This document shows, one piece after another, positions 35,789 through 44,976 of a stretch of DNA of 64,000 bases. Source of the stretch: Anaerococcus urinomassiliensis (GTDB lineage Bacteria; Bacillota; Clostridia; Tissierellales; Peptoniphilaceae); assembly GCF_900128425.1 (NCBI RefSeq), contig NZ_LT635781.1, positions 114,656 to 178,655 of the forward strand, written 5' to 3'. The number at the start of each line of letters is the position of its first letter. The first letter of the stretch is position 1. Position numbers and translations under genes: made by a program. The notes under the pieces were generated by a model. The model did not search any database and was not told where the DNA came from. It saw nothing but the letters and a program-made list of their open reading frames with translations.

Positions 35789-35871
35789 GATAAATGACCG
35801 TTGATTTTGGTCATTTATCCCGAAAACATAGTGCGGTAGCACGAAAGAGCTTCGTCAGAAGCGAGTTTTCG
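35789..35871 (+). repeat. Structured element, partial copy B
   Basis: 83 nt: hairpin with stem GATAAATGACC/GGTCATTTATC and loop GTTGATTTT (35789-35819), one C, and a 51-nt module (35821-35871) that differs from module A at a single position. The 13-nt hairpin and C-rich closing strands are missing; copy C follows after a short G-rich stretch. Confidence 0.8.
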
Positions 35872-35885
35872 TAGTAGAAGGTTTA

Positions 35886-36045
35886 GGGGGATTTGGGGAG
35901 TTAAACAGCCGTTGATTTCGGCTGTTTAACCCGGAAACTCAGTGCGGTAGCGCGAAGGAGCTTTGAATAAAGCGAGTTTCCGTAGGAAAAAGGGGTCTGT
36001 CCTCTGTCAGCCGGACGGGCTAGCTACCCCTAATTCCTATCCCCC
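35886..36045 (+). repeat. Structured element, full copy C
   Basis: About 160 nt. Outer strands GGGGG (35886-35890) and GGGG (35895-35898) face CCCC (36027-36030) and CCCCC (36041-36045). Inside: hairpin GTTAAACAGCC/GGCTGTTTAAC with loop GTTGATTTC (35900-35930), one C, a 51-nt module closed by CGGAAAC/GTTTCCG (35932-35982), a 26-nt spacer containing GTCCTC as in copy A, and the 13-mer AGCCGGACGGGCT (36009-36021). From 36046 to 36150 only AT-rich sequence is seen. Confidence 0.8.
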
Positions 36046-36150
36046 GAGGTACAAGGGTACAATCCTAAATAACGAAAAGCCAAAAGATACGTATACATAA
36101 AAAATAAAATATTTAGTCCAAGATATTTTAAAAATATCTTCGATTTTCTA

Positions 36151-36205
36151 TTGCATATTTTCAAATCCATGATATAATATCATTGTACTAAGATAGTAAT
36201 ACAAT
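36151..36205 (+). promoter_or_regulatory. Promoter and operator of the GntR-ABC operon
   Basis: TTGCAT (36151-36156) and TATAAT (36173-36178), spacer 16 bp. Directly downstream is ATTGTA-N12-TACAAT (36182-36205) with an inner TACTA-AGA-TAGTA palindrome, placed over the transcription start. The half-site spacing resembles operators of YtrA-type GntR repressors, so autorepression is likely (inference). Confidence 0.65.
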
Positions 36206-36225
36206 AATACAAGTTGGAGGTAGCT

Positions 36226-36591
36226 ATGGAATTTGATAATCAAAGGCCAATTTATTTGCAACTTCTGGAAGAATTTAAGCTAAAGATATCAACTGGTCAG
36301 TGGCAAGCTGGTGAGAAGATTGATTCGGTGAGAAGTCTGGCAAGTTTTTATGAGGTAAATCCCAACACTATCCAAAAAGCTCTTTCTGAGCTTGAAAGAG
36401 AGGGGCTCACAGAGACTAGGAGGACAGCTGGTAGGTTTGTCACTGATAATACATCTTTGATCTTAGACCTAGAAGATGATTCCTTCAAAAAAATAGCCGA
36501 TGAATTTATTGAAGGAGCAAAGAATTTAAATCTAGAGAAAGATAAAGCGATAGATGATTTAAGGAATTATTGGGAGAAAAATTATGATTGA
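36226..36591 (+). CDS. GntR-family regulator, YtrA subfamily
   Basis: 121 residues. A winged-helix domain (about 7-72: PIYLQLLEEFKLKISTGQW, SVRSLASFYEVNPNTIQKAL) is followed by the short C-terminal helices typical of YtrA rather than a ligand-binding domain. TTGGAGG at 36214-36220 supports ATG 36226. It overlaps the ATPase gene by 8 bp. In Bacillus, YtrA represses an ABC exporter induced by cell-wall antibiotics; a similar role is plausible. Confidence 0.9.
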   Translation: MEFDNQRPIYLQLLEEFKLKISTGQWQAGEKIDSVRSLASFYEVNPNTIQKALSELEREGLTETRRTAGRFVTDNTSLILDLEDDSFKKIADEFIEGAKNLNLEKDKAIDDLRNYWEKNYD

Positions 36592-37267
36592 TATTAAGAA
36601 TTTAACTATGGTTTATAGTGGCAGGGCAGTTCTTGATAATGTAAACCTAAGCCTAGATCAAGGACAAATTGTTGGGCTTTTGGGAGAAAATGGTTCTGGG
36701 AAAACCACTCTTATTAGAATATTAGCAGGTCTTGAGAGAAATTACCAAGGCTTAGTAAGTATTTGTGGCAATATGCCAGGTAGACTTACAAATGACATAG
36801 TTGCCTATCAGCCAGACCACTTACCTTTGGATGAGAATTTAAAAATAGAAGAAGTTTGTAGTATATATAGTATTTTTTATGAGGACTTTGATCTTAATAA
36901 ATTTTATAAGCTTTTGAACAGCTTTGAAATTTCAAAAGAATTAAAGATTAAGGAATGTTCTAAGGGGATGAAAGAAAAGATTCAGATTGCCCTTACTTTA
37001 TCTAGGAAAGCAAAAATTTATATCCTTGATGAACCTATGAGTGGTATAGATCCAAAGTCTAGAAAAATAGTTTTAAATACAATAATAGATAATTTTGATT
37101 ACGAAGGTCTTATGATTATATCAACCCACCTTGTCCTTGAAGTTGAAAAAGTTTTGGATAGAGCTTTATTTTTGGATAATGGCAAGCTTATGGTAAATGA
37201 AAGTGTCGATGATATAAGAGAAAACCATCATATGGGTGTGGAAGAATACTTTACGGAGGTCTTATAA
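36584..37267 (+). CDS. ABC transporter ATPase, YtrB-like
   Basis: 227 residues. Walker A GENGSGKTT (about 31-39), a variant signature CSKGMKEK, Walker B IYILDEPMSGIDP and H-loop STHLV. The altered signature and small size fit YtrB/BcrA-type export ATPases. It overlaps the permease start by one base. The likely partner is the 266-residue membrane protein that follows. Confidence 0.88.
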   Translation: MIDIKNLTMVYSGRAVLDNVNLSLDQGQIVGLLGENGSGKTTLIRILAGLERNYQGLVSICGNMPGRLTNDIVAYQPDHLPLDENLKIEEVCSIYSIFYEDFDLNKFYKLLNSFEISKELKIKECSKGMKEKIQIALTLSRKAKIYILDEPMSGIDPKSRKIVLNTIIDNFDYEGLMIISTHLVLEVEKVLDRALFLDNGKLMVNESVDDIRENHHMGVEEYFTEVL

Positions 37268-38067
37268 TGGGAAAATTATTAGGAAGAATTTTTAAGGAAG
37301 ATATCAAGTCTACTATTTTATGGCTAATTTTGCCCCTTGTCCTTGCGTTAGTTTTTGCTAGTCTTTTGAAAGTATTTGGTGAAAATCCCTTGGTCATGAT
37401 CGGCATGGGTCTTACTATGGCGTTTGTAGTTATAGGTCCATTTGTGGCCTTAGTATCTGTAGCTATTAATGACTATGATAGGTTTTATGGCAAGTATTCA
37501 TCATTTTATTCAGCCATACCGATAGAGACTGGTTCAATATTAGGCGCAAGATTTATTAACTATATACTTATGACTATAATAGCAAGCCTCTTTGCTTTTG
37601 CTTACTTTATGGTTTTTGTAAATCTAGCTAACGGTCAAGCTATTTATATATCGGATATTTTTGAACCTTTTAAGCGTCTTCTGTCTGAAATAGGAGTAGC
37701 AAACTTGGCATCAATAGTTTTATACATGATTATAATGCTAGTTACAAATATTATTGAGGTGATATTTGCCATAACAGCAGGATCTTCTAGAATATTTGGT
37801 AGACCATCTAAGCTAAAAGTTGTCTTGGTATTTATGGCAGTATCTATTATCGTTGGCTTGATATTTGTATCAATTCAAGCAAATTCAGCCGTAGTTTATG
37901 AAAATTCCCTCTATATAGATAATAATTTGTCCAATATTGCAAATGCAGAAGTCCATAGCAAGGGCTACCAAATAACTATAGCACCTATAGCATATAATTT
38001 AATAATAGATTTGCTCTTAGTTGCTGGCACTTATTACCTACACGACAAAAAACTTTCAGTAGCATAA
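37267..38067 (+). CDS. ABC-2-type permease of the GntR operon
   Basis: 266 residues with six hydrophobic segments (about 15-35, 45-70, 95-118, 145-172, 185-205, 240-258). The sequence is not close to a named family that I recognise; membership rests on gene order and topology. The operon is closed by a hairpin terminator. Function probably antibiotic or lipid export or sensing (inference). Confidence 0.82.
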   Translation: MGKLLGRIFKEDIKSTILWLILPLVLALVFASLLKVFGENPLVMIGMGLTMAFVVIGPFVALVSVAINDYDRFYGKYSSFYSAIPIETGSILGARFINYILMTIIASLFAFAYFMVFVNLANGQAIYISDIFEPFKRLLSEIGVANLASIVLYMIIMLVTNIIEVIFAITAGSSRIFGRPSKLKVVLVFMAVSIIVGLIFVSIQANSAVVYENSLYIDNNLSNIANAEVHSKGYQITIAPIAYNLIIDLLLVAGTYYLHDKKLSVA

Positions 38068-38071
38068 ATTT

Positions 38072-38096
38072 GGGGTGTTTTATACACCTCTTTTTT
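38072..38096 (+). terminator. Rho-independent terminator
   Basis: GGGGTG (38072-38077) pairs with CACCTC (38085-38090, one wobble), then TTTTTTATTT. Confidence 0.85.
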
Positions 38097-38155
38097 ATTT
38101 ACAAAATACCAATAAAGCGTATATTTTACTTAAATAAACTATATAAGGAGGGCTT

Positions 38156-39061
38156 ATGAAAACTGCCCTATTTATCTACAATCCAAACAGTGGTCAGAGA
38201 ATCATAAATGAACAATTACCTTGGATTATAGACTATCTAAGTGAAAAAGAATATTTAACAAGCATATATGCAACCCAAGCTCCAAGAGATGCTAGTAAGA
38301 TAATTAGCAAATATGGAGAGAATTTTGAAGAAATTATTGTGGCAGGCGGCGATGGAACTCTTGATGAAGCAATAGCAGCGGTGTCAAAGGCTGAAATTGA
38401 CCCCCTTATTTCCTATATTCCTACTGGATCTACAAATGACTTCTCAAAGTCCTTAAAAATCCCGACAGATATAGAAAAAGCTGTAAAACTAGCCAGTCGT
38501 GGATATCAAAAAAGAATCGATATTGGTCAAATCGATGACAAGTTTTTTGTCTATGTTGCTGCCTTTGGCTCTATATCAGACGTTTCTTTCGATACTGATC
38601 AAGATGCTAAGAATATTTTTGGCAGAAGTGCCTATATCATTGAAGGTTTAAAGAAGGCTTTACCTCTATCTAACATGACAAGTTATAAAATGGATGTGTT
38701 GGTAGATGATGAAAATATAAATGGTGATTTCATCCACTTTATGGTAACAAATTCTGTATCTGTGGGAGGGTTTGAAGGGATAACTGGCGATAATGTATCC
38801 TTATCCGATGGAGTTTTTGAACTAACAATGGTTCGCCGTCCTCAATCATTAGTAGATGTAAATAAAATAATATCAGGCCTTACCAACAGAGAAGAAAACG
38901 ATATGTTAATCTTCCGCCAAGGCTCACATTTTGAAGTTAAGACTGACCAAAAAGTATCCTGGTCCCTAGATGGTGAATATGGTGGCACAACTACTTTTGC
39001 CCAAATAGATGCACTTAAAGAAAAAGTTAGGATGAGAACGGGTATTAGAGATAAGCAATAA
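38156..39061 (+). CDS. Diacylglycerol/lipid kinase, DagK/YegS family
   Basis: 301 residues. N-terminal NPNSGQ (9-14), the nucleotide-binding VAGGDGTLDEA (about 61-71) and PTGSTNDFSKSL (about 85-96) are family signatures; the C-terminal beta-sandwich contains DGVFELTMV. It phosphorylates diacylglycerol (or a related lipid) for phospholipid recycling. AGGAGG lies upstream and about 90 bp separates it from the next promoter. Confidence 0.92.
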   Translation: MKTALFIYNPNSGQRIINEQLPWIIDYLSEKEYLTSIYATQAPRDASKIISKYGENFEEIIVAGGDGTLDEAIAAVSKAEIDPLISYIPTGSTNDFSKSLKIPTDIEKAVKLASRGYQKRIDIGQIDDKFFVYVAAFGSISDVSFDTDQDAKNIFGRSAYIIEGLKKALPLSNMTSYKMDVLVDDENINGDFIHFMVTNSVSVGGFEGITGDNVSLSDGVFELTMVRRPQSLVDVNKIISGLTNREENDMLIFRQGSHFEVKTDQKVSWSLDGEYGGTTTFAQIDALKEKVRMRTGIRDKQ

Positions 39062-39095
39062 AATATTTGTATTTTATAGCATATAACATTTATGT

Positions 39096-39124
39096 TTTAC
39101 TAGTTTCTCAGGATTTGATATAAT
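39096..39124 (+). promoter_or_regulatory. Promoter of the carD-gpmA gene run
   Basis: TTTACT (39096-39101), 17-bp spacer, TATAAT (39119-39124) with an extended TG. It lies 25 bp before the CarD gene. Confidence 0.75.
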
Positions 39125-39149
39125 ATTAATGAGAACCTAGGAGGTAAAA

Positions 39150-39629
39150 ATGTTTAAAATAGGCGATAAAATCGTATACCCTAACCACGGTGCTGGGGTA
39201 ATAGATTCTATTGAGAAAAAAGAGTTTTTGGGAGAAGAAAAGGAATACTTTATCCTAAAAATGCCAATTGGTTCCATGGATATTTCAATCCCGATTTCAA
39301 ATATAGACAAAATGAATGTCAGAGATGTTATTGATAAGGAATCAGGTGATGAAGTTCTAAGGATTTTGGATGATGACCCAACACCTATGCCTGACAATTG
39401 GAATGTCAGATATAGAGAAAATCAAGAAGTTATAAAGACTGGTGATATATTTAAAATCGCAGAAATGGTAAGAAACCTTGCGATTTTGGATAAGGAAAAA
39501 GGCCTATCTACCACAGAAAAAAAGTTATTAAATAGAGCAAGAAGAATAATGGCCAGCGAACTAGTAATGGCAGGTTCTCTAGAAAAAGAAAAAGCAGAAG
39601 AGATGATTGATGAGTCAATCGGTCTATAA
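39150..39629 (+). CDS. carD: CarD/CdnL-family transcription regulator
   Basis: 159 residues. The N-terminal Tudor-like RNA-polymerase-interacting domain (FKIGDKIVYPNHGAGVI, then a YFILKMP segment) and the helical C-terminal DNA-contacting domain (about 65-155, with LLNRARRIMASEL) match CarD/CdnL proteins, which stabilise open promoter complexes, often at ribosomal genes. CTAGGAGG precedes the ATG. In Firmicutes this gene commonly sits next to yacL and ispD, as here. Confidence 0.92.
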   Translation: MFKIGDKIVYPNHGAGVIDSIEKKEFLGEEKEYFILKMPIGSMDISIPISNIDKMNVRDVIDKESGDEVLRILDDDPTPMPDNWNVRYRENQEVIKTGDIFKIAEMVRNLAILDKEKGLSTTEKKLLNRARRIMASELVMAGSLEKEKAEEMIDESIGL

Positions 39630-39647
39630 AAATCATAAGGAGCATGG

Positions 39648-40748
39648 ATGAAGCGAATATTTCAATTAGTTGTGACACTAATTGGAGCCGTGCTTGGTAT
39701 TGTGATACTAAATGTAGTAAATGCCGCAAGTTTGTGGATGGAAACAAGCGGCATTATCTTTATTGTCGCAAATTTCCTAGCAGGTCTAATAGGTGGAATA
39801 ATTTTTTATTTAATTTCAAAGTCGCTTGCAGGTAAGTTTATAGAAAACTTTTCCCATATTGAAGGGCAAATTAGTGAAATACCGGCAAGCAAGTTGATAG
39901 TTGGAACTATAGGAGCAATAATAGGAATTCTTGTTGCAACTCTAATATCAAGACCTTTAACCAGCCTACAATTACCATATGGAGGCAATTCAATTTTTGT
40001 GCTATTATCTATTTTATTATATATCGGTTTAGGTTACTTGGGATGGAGAGTTTCTACAAAAAATTCTGACGATTTTTATAATCTATTCAAGGGCATAAAA
40101 GAAAACAAGGAAAGCAGATCTTCTTTTAGGCACGATAAGAATAAAAATCTTGCAAGTCCAAAGATTCTAGACACATCAGTAATAATAGATGGAAGAATAG
40201 TAGATATATTGGAGACAGACTTTATAGAGGGAGACCTCATAATATCAGAGTTTGTCCTAGAAGAATTACAACATATTGCTGATAGCCCGGATGATTTAAA
40301 AAGAGAGCGTGGGCGCAGAGGCTTAGACATAGTAAATAATATCAAAAACAACAACAAAACCAACCTAGTAATTGTCGATACTGACTACCCTGACATTAAA
40401 GAAGTGGATAGCAAGTTATTAAAGCTAGCTGTTGATATGAACGGCAAAGTTTTTACCAATGACTACAATTTAAACAAGGTGGCTGATGTTCAAGGAATAC
40501 CAGTATTAAATATAAATGACCTATCAAATGCCTTAAAACCAATAGTAATTCCTGGCGAATCTATGGAAATAGAAGTAATAAAACTTGGGAAGGGCAGAAA
40601 TCAAGGCGTTGGTTATCTAGAAGATGGTACTATGGTTGTAGTTGAGGATGGGGATAAGTATCTTGATCAAACAATTCGAGCAACTGTAACAAGTGTTTTG
40701 CAGACATCTGCAGGTCGTATGATTTTTGTTAGAAGTGAAGAGGATTAA
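39648..40748 (+). CDS. PIN-TRAM domain protein, YacL family
   Basis: 366 residues. Four membrane segments in the first 130 residues, a PIN nuclease domain (about 165-285, ILDTSVIIDGRIVDI, LEELQHIADSPD, ERGRRGLDI, FTNDYNLNKVA) and a C-terminal TRAM domain (about 290-350, GKGRNQGVGYLEDGTMVVVE). PIN acidic residues are conserved. The family is probably a membrane-linked ribonuclease; its targets are unknown. Start and stop are tight with carD and ispD, so it is mid-operon. Confidence 0.92.
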   Translation: MKRIFQLVVTLIGAVLGIVILNVVNAASLWMETSGIIFIVANFLAGLIGGIIFYLISKSLAGKFIENFSHIEGQISEIPASKLIVGTIGAIIGILVATLISRPLTSLQLPYGGNSIFVLLSILLYIGLGYLGWRVSTKNSDDFYNLFKGIKENKESRSSFRHDKNKNLASPKILDTSVIIDGRIVDILETDFIEGDLIISEFVLEELQHIADSPDDLKRERGRRGLDIVNNIKNNNKTNLVIVDTDYPDIKEVDSKLLKLAVDMNGKVFTNDYNLNKVADVQGIPVLNINDLSNALKPIVIPGESMEIEVIKLGKGRNQGVGYLEDGTMVVVEDGDKYLDQTIRATVTSVLQTSAGRMIFVRSEED

Positions 40749-41450
40749 ATGTTAGATAGTAAGTTTATCTCAGCTGTCATAACAGCTGCAGGTTCTGGCA
40801 GACGAATGAATAGTCAGATTAACAAGCCTTTTTTAAATATTAGGGGCAAAAAAGTTATTGAATTAACCCTTGATACACTCACCAAGATAGATGTTTTTGA
40901 TGAAATTATCCTTGTCATTAGAAAAGATGATGAGGATGAGATAAAAAAAATTATAAAGGGCTATGCTAGAGAAATAAAGTATGTTTATGGCTCTAGCACT
41001 AGAGAACTTTCAACCTTTGAAGGGCTTAAAGCCTTAAATAGCAAATGTGAACTGGTCTTAACCCATGATGGGGTAAGGCCTTTTGCAAGTAGAGAACTTT
41101 TTTATAGGGTGCTTGAAGATTTGAAGTCTTACAAGGCTGTAATAAGTGCAACAAAAACAAAGGATACTATAAAAATCGTAGATGAGGATATGGTTGTTGA
41201 TTTCACACCAAATAGAGACTATGTTTATAATATTCAAACTCCCCAAGCCTTTGATAAAAATATTCTTTTTTCTATGTATGAAAAATATGTGAAAAGCGAA
41301 TTTAAAATCACAGATGACAGCCAGCTTTTTGAATTTTTCCATAGGGATATTCCTGTAAAAATTGTTAGCGGGGAATATTCCAACATTAAAATCACAACAA
41401 GAGAAGATATACTATTTGCAGAAGCCTATTTAGCAGAAAAAAGGATTTGA
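40749..41450 (+). CDS. ispD: 2-C-methyl-D-erythritol 4-phosphate cytidylyltransferase
   Basis: 233 residues. The CTP-binding loop AAGSGRRMN (about 13-21), THDGVRPF (about 100-107) and TPQAF are IspD signatures. It makes CDP-methylerythritol in the MEP isoprenoid pathway. Its ATG follows the yacL stop directly and ispF follows 7 bp later, the usual IspD-IspF pairing. No other MEP genes are in the window. Confidence 0.95.
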   Translation: MLDSKFISAVITAAGSGRRMNSQINKPFLNIRGKKVIELTLDTLTKIDVFDEIILVIRKDDEDEIKKIIKGYAREIKYVYGSSTRELSTFEGLKALNSKCELVLTHDGVRPFASRELFYRVLEDLKSYKAVISATKTKDTIKIVDEDMVVDFTPNRDYVYNIQTPQAFDKNILFSMYEKYVKSEFKITDDSQLFEFFHRDIPVKIVSGEYSNIKITTREDILFAEAYLAEKRI

Positions 41451-41457
41451 GGATATA

Positions 41458-41931
41458 ATGAGAATAGGAATAGGATATGACGTCCACAAACTAGTCGAGG
41501 ATAGAAAATTGATTCTTGGCGGGGTGGAATTTGATTATGAATTGGGGCTTTTGGGCCATTCTGATGCGGATGTTCTGACACATGCCATAATGGATGCGAT
41601 TTTGGGCGCCTTGGCAGAAACTGACATTGGAAAATTATTCCCTGACACTGATCCTAAGTATAAGGATATATCGTCCTTAATCTTACTAGATGATGTGGTC
41701 AAATTAATGGATGATAAGGGTTATAAAATCGGTAATATAGATACAGTAGTGATATGCGAATTACCAAAAATCAGTCCCAAAAGAGAAGAGATTAGAAAAG
41801 TAATAGCTACTCACCTTAAAACTGACATAGAAAATGTGTCAATCAAAGCCTCCACAAGCGAGGGACTAGGCTTTACTGGAAAAGCTTTAGGAATAGAGGC
41901 CAGGGCAGTAGTAATCTTGGAGGAAAAATAA
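41458..41931 (+). CDS. ispF: 2-C-methyl-D-erythritol 2,4-cyclodiphosphate synthase
   Basis: 157 residues. Metal ligands in GYDVH (6-10) and a histidine in LGHSDADVL (about 33-41), with FPDTDPKYK and [11 protein letters not shown], define IspF. It cyclises the IspE product in the MEP pathway. Start is GAGG-spaced ATG; its last base overlaps the metK start (TAATG). Confidence 0.96.
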   Translation: MRIGIGYDVHKLVEDRKLILGGVEFDYELGLLGHSDADVLTHAIMDAILGALAETDIGKLFPDTDPKYKDISSLILLDDVVKLMDDKGYKIGNIDTVVICELPKISPKREEIRKVIATHLKTDIENVSIKASTSEGLGFTGKALGIEARAVVILEEK

Positions 41932-43100
41932 TGAGAAAATTAATAACAAGTGAATCAGTAACAGAAGGACATCCAGACAAGGTCTGCGATAGGATTTCTG
42001 ATGCTATCTTAGATGAATGTTTAAGACAAGATAAAGACTCAAGAGTTGCTGTAGAAACAGTAACTTCAACCGGTTTAGTTTTAGTTGTTGGAGAAATTTC
42101 AACTAAAGCTTATGCTCCTATTGAGCAAATAGCAAGGGATACTATAAAAGAAATTGGCTATAACGATCCAAAAGTTGGCTTTGATTACTCAAATGTTGCT
42201 GTACTAACATCACTAATCGAACAATCAGCAGACATAGCTCAAGGAGTAAACCAAGCTCAAGAATATAATTCTACAAGTGAAAAATATGACAAAATTGGTG
42301 CTGGAGACCAAGGAATTATCTTTGGATACGCAGACAATGAAACCGATTCATATTTGCCAGTATCTATAGACTATGCTCATAAGCTTGCTCAAAGACTAGC
42401 AGAAGTTAGAAAAGATGGGACCCTAGCTTACCTTAGACCAGATGGCAAGAGCCAAGTAACTGTAGAATATGATGATGACAAGTTGGTAAGGATTGATAGC
42501 ATTGTAATATCAGCCCAACACACAGAGGATGTTAGCCTTGAAAAAATCCGTGAAGATATCATAAACGAAGTCATCAAAAAGGTAATTGACGAGAGCTTGA
42601 TTGATGAAAACACCAAAATTTATGTAAATCCAACAGGAAAATTTGTCATAGGTGGACCAAAGGGAGACAGTGGTCTTACAGGTAGAAAGATCATCGTAGA
42701 TGCCTACGGTGGATATTCTAAATCAGGTGGAGGAGCATTCTCAGGTAAAGACCCTACAAAGGTAGACAGATCAGCTGCCTATATGGCAAGATATGCTGCA
42801 AAAAACATGGTAGCAGCTGGCCTTGCAGCTAAGCTAGAAATAGGCATTTCCTATGCCATAGGCCTTGCTCACCCACTATCAATATACGTAGATAGTTTTG
42901 GAACAGGCAAATACGATGATGAGAAACTACTTGAAATCGTAAAGGAAAACTTTGACTTTAGACCACAAGCTATAATTGATTACCTAGACCTACAAAGACC
43001 AATTTACAAACAAACATCATCATATGGTCACTTTGGCAGAGACAATGACGACTTTACATGGGAAAAATTGGATAAAGTAGAAAAACTTAAAAATTACTAG
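41931..43100 (+). CDS. metK: S-adenosylmethionine synthetase
   Basis: 389 residues. [20 protein letters not shown] (7-26), [12 protein letters not shown] (about 121-132) and the [19 protein letters not shown] loop are all present. It makes SAM from methionine and ATP. No SAM riboswitch is possible upstream because the gene is coupled to ispF, so expression follows the operon promoter. Confidence 0.97.
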   Translation: MRKLITSESVTEGHPDKVCDRISDAILDECLRQDKDSRVAVETVTSTGLVLVVGEISTKAYAPIEQIARDTIKEIGYNDPKVGFDYSNVAVLTSLIEQSADIAQGVNQAQEYNSTSEKYDKIGAGDQGIIFGYADNETDSYLPVSIDYAHKLAQRLAEVRKDGTLAYLRPDGKSQVTVEYDDDKLVRIDSIVISAQHTEDVSLEKIREDIINEVIKKVIDESLIDENTKIYVNPTGKFVIGGPKGDSGLTGRKIIVDAYGGYSKSGGGAFSGKDPTKVDRSAAYMARYAAKNMVAAGLAAKLEIGISYAIGLAHPLSIYVDSFGTGKYDDEKLLEIVKENFDFRPQAIIDYLDLQRPIYKQTSSYGHFGRDNDDFTWEKLDKVEKLKNY

Positions 43101-43108
43101 GAGAGATA

Positions 43109-44158
43109 ATGGCAAGATTTAGAAGAAGTGTGGCTATAGACCTGGGTAGCTCAGAAGTATTGGTATATATTAACAACAAGGGTCTGGTCCTAGAAGAACC
43201 GTCAGTTATTGCCATTGATGTACTAACAGATGAGATACTTGCAGTTGGAGAAGAAGCTAAAAAATTAGTAGGTAGAACTCCTGGAAATATAAAGGCCATA
43301 AAACCTATGAAAGATGGAGTTATAGCAGACTTTCCATCTACAGAAAAAATGCTAAAATATTTTCTAGATAAGACTATTACAAAGGCCCTCATAAAACCTG
43401 ATGTCCTAATTTGCGTGCCATCAAGATCAACTCAAGTAGAAAGAAGGGCAGTCCTTCAAGCAAGCGAAAATGCTGGAGCCCATAGGACTTATCTTATAGA
43501 AGAACCTCTTGCTGCAGCTATTGGAGCTGGGGTTGACATAACAGAAGCTAGTGGAGACTTGGTAATAGACATTGGTGGAGGAACTACTGACATAGCAGTG
43601 ATTTCTGCTGGAGCAATCATAGTAAGTAAATCCATACCGGTAGCAGGGATAACTTTCGATGAGGCTATAAAAGATTTCATCAGAAAAAGATATGGTCTGT
43701 TAATTGGAGATAACAAGGCAGAAGAGATCAAAATAAAGGCAAATAGCCTAAAAGACAATCAAACTATAGAAGTATCTGGTAGACAGATTAACGATGGATT
43801 GCCAAATAAAATTATCATAACCCTTGGCGAAATCCATCAAGCCCTAAAAGCTTCTGTGGATTTGATCGTAGATGGGGTAAAAAGTGTATTAGAGCTAACC
43901 CCTCCTGAACTAGCAAGTGATATTTATGAGAAAAATATAATACTCACTGGTGGAGGAGCCTATACACTAGGATTAAGAGATAGGCTAAGCGAAAAGTTCC
44001 AAGTTGAAGTCATAATAGCAGAAGATGCTCAAAAGTGCGTAATAAATGGGACTGGCAAGGCCTTAGGATGGCTTGATGAAGTAGACAAGGGACTTGATGA
44101 TAGTAGAAAAGCAAAGCAAAAAGAACTTGAAAATAAGGAAAAACTAAGGAGACGATGA
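43109..44158 (+). CDS. mreB: MreB/Mbl-type bacterial actin
   Basis: 349 residues. Actin-fold nucleotide motifs: [13 protein letters not shown] (8-20), [13 protein letters not shown] (about 152-164) and [13 protein letters not shown] (about 280). It forms membrane-bound filaments guiding cell-wall synthesis. The paralogue (MreB, Mbl or MreBH) cannot be assigned; MreC/MreD are not adjacent. If the organism is a coccus, as I suspect, this gene is noteworthy. It overlaps the next gene by one base with the start chosen. Confidence 0.9.
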   Translation: MARFRRSVAIDLGSSEVLVYINNKGLVLEEPSVIAIDVLTDEILAVGEEAKKLVGRTPGNIKAIKPMKDGVIADFPSTEKMLKYFLDKTITKALIKPDVLICVPSRSTQVERRAVLQASENAGAHRTYLIEEPLAAAIGAGVDITEASGDLVIDIGGGTTDIAVISAGAIIVSKSIPVAGITFDEAIKDFIRKRYGLLIGDNKAEEIKIKANSLKDNQTIEVSGRQINDGLPNKIIITLGEIHQALKASVDLIVDGVKSVLELTPPELASDIYEKNIILTGGGAYTLGLRDRLSEKFQVEVIIAEDAQKCVINGTGKALGWLDEVDKGLDDSRKAKQKELENKEKLRRR

Positions 44159-44847
44159 TGACAAAAAAATTAGTAATGGTAAGACATGGCCAAAGTGAGT
44201 GGAACCTTGCAAACAAATTCACAGGCTGGGTAGATGTTGACCTATCAGAACAAGGAACAAAAGAAGCCATAGAAGCTGGTAAAAAAATCAAAGAAGCAGG
44301 CATAGTATTTGACCATGCTCACACATCTATACTTAAGCGTGCCATCAAAACTTGTAACTATGTCCTAGAATACAGCGAACAATTATTTGTTCCAGTAGAA
44401 AAATCTTGGAGATTAAACGAACGTCATTACGGTGCCCTACAAGGACTAAACAAGGCAGAAACAGCTGAAAAATACGGTGACGAACAAGTTCACATTTGGA
44501 GAAGATCTTACGATACACTTCCACCAGAACTATCTGAAGAAGATCAAGAAAAACAATTAAATATGAGACAGTTCAAGAATCTTCCAAAAGATGTAATACC
44601 AACAGCTGAAAATCTAAAAGTAACACTAGATAGAGCCCTACCATATTTCTTCGACCACATAGCTCCACAACTACTAAAAGATGAAACAATCCTAGTAGCT
44701 GCTCACGGAAACTCTCTAAGAGCTTTGGCAAAACACATCGAATCAATCTCAGATGAAGATATCATGGACCTAGAAATCCCAACAGGTCAACCATTAGTAT
44801 ACGAACTAGATGACGACCTAAAAATGGTAAATAAATATTATCTATAA
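44158..44847 (+). CDS. gpmA: 2,3-bisphosphoglycerate-dependent phosphoglycerate mutase
   Basis: 229 residues. The phosphohistidine motif VRHGQSEWN (about 7-15), [17 protein letters not shown] and [10 protein letters not shown] with the second histidine are complete. It interconverts 3- and 2-phosphoglycerate. Two adjacent ATGs exist at 44155 and 44158; the second has better spacing from AAGGAG (44146-44151). Its codons look strongly biased (many CTA and CCA), as for a highly expressed gene. It ends at a terminator. Confidence 0.95.
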   Translation: MTKKLVMVRHGQSEWNLANKFTGWVDVDLSEQGTKEAIEAGKKIKEAGIVFDHAHTSILKRAIKTCNYVLEYSEQLFVPVEKSWRLNERHYGALQGLNKAETAEKYGDEQVHIWRRSYDTLPPELSEEDQEKQLNMRQFKNLPKDVIPTAENLKVTLDRALPYFFDHIAPQLLKDETILVAAHGNSLRALAKHIESISDEDIMDLEIPTGQPLVYELDDDLKMVNKYYL

Positions 44848-44855
44848 AAATTATT

Positions 44856-44882
44856 AGACTTGCTTAGGCAGGTCTTTTTTTT
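44856..44882 (+). terminator. Rho-independent terminator of gpmA
   Basis: GACTTGC (44857-44863) pairs with GCAGGTC (44868-44874) around TTAG, followed by eight Ts. Confidence 0.92.
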
Positions 44883-44947
44883 GTATAGGTATGTACAAGA
44901 ATATTTCAATCATATTGCTTAATACAATAAATTTATATAAAAATATC

Positions 44948-44976
44948 TTTACAAAACTTCTTTTAAAATCTATAAT
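44948..44976 (+). promoter_or_regulatory. Promoter of the orphan response-regulator gene
   Basis: TTTACA (44948-44953) and TATAAT (44971-44976), exact 17-bp spacer. The mRNA leader would be very short before AAAGGAG. Confidence 0.8.

Noticed and set aside
35285-36045. CRISPR array or integron attC array
   Set aside because: The copies are inverted, not regularly spaced direct repeats, there are no unique spacers, and no Cas or integrase gene is near.
35285-36045. Retron or group II intron RNA
   Set aside because: No reverse-transcriptase gene anywhere in the window and no msr/msd or domain V signature.
41800-41931. SAM riboswitch before metK
   Set aside because: The upstream sequence is ispF coding sequence, with overlapping stop and start codons.
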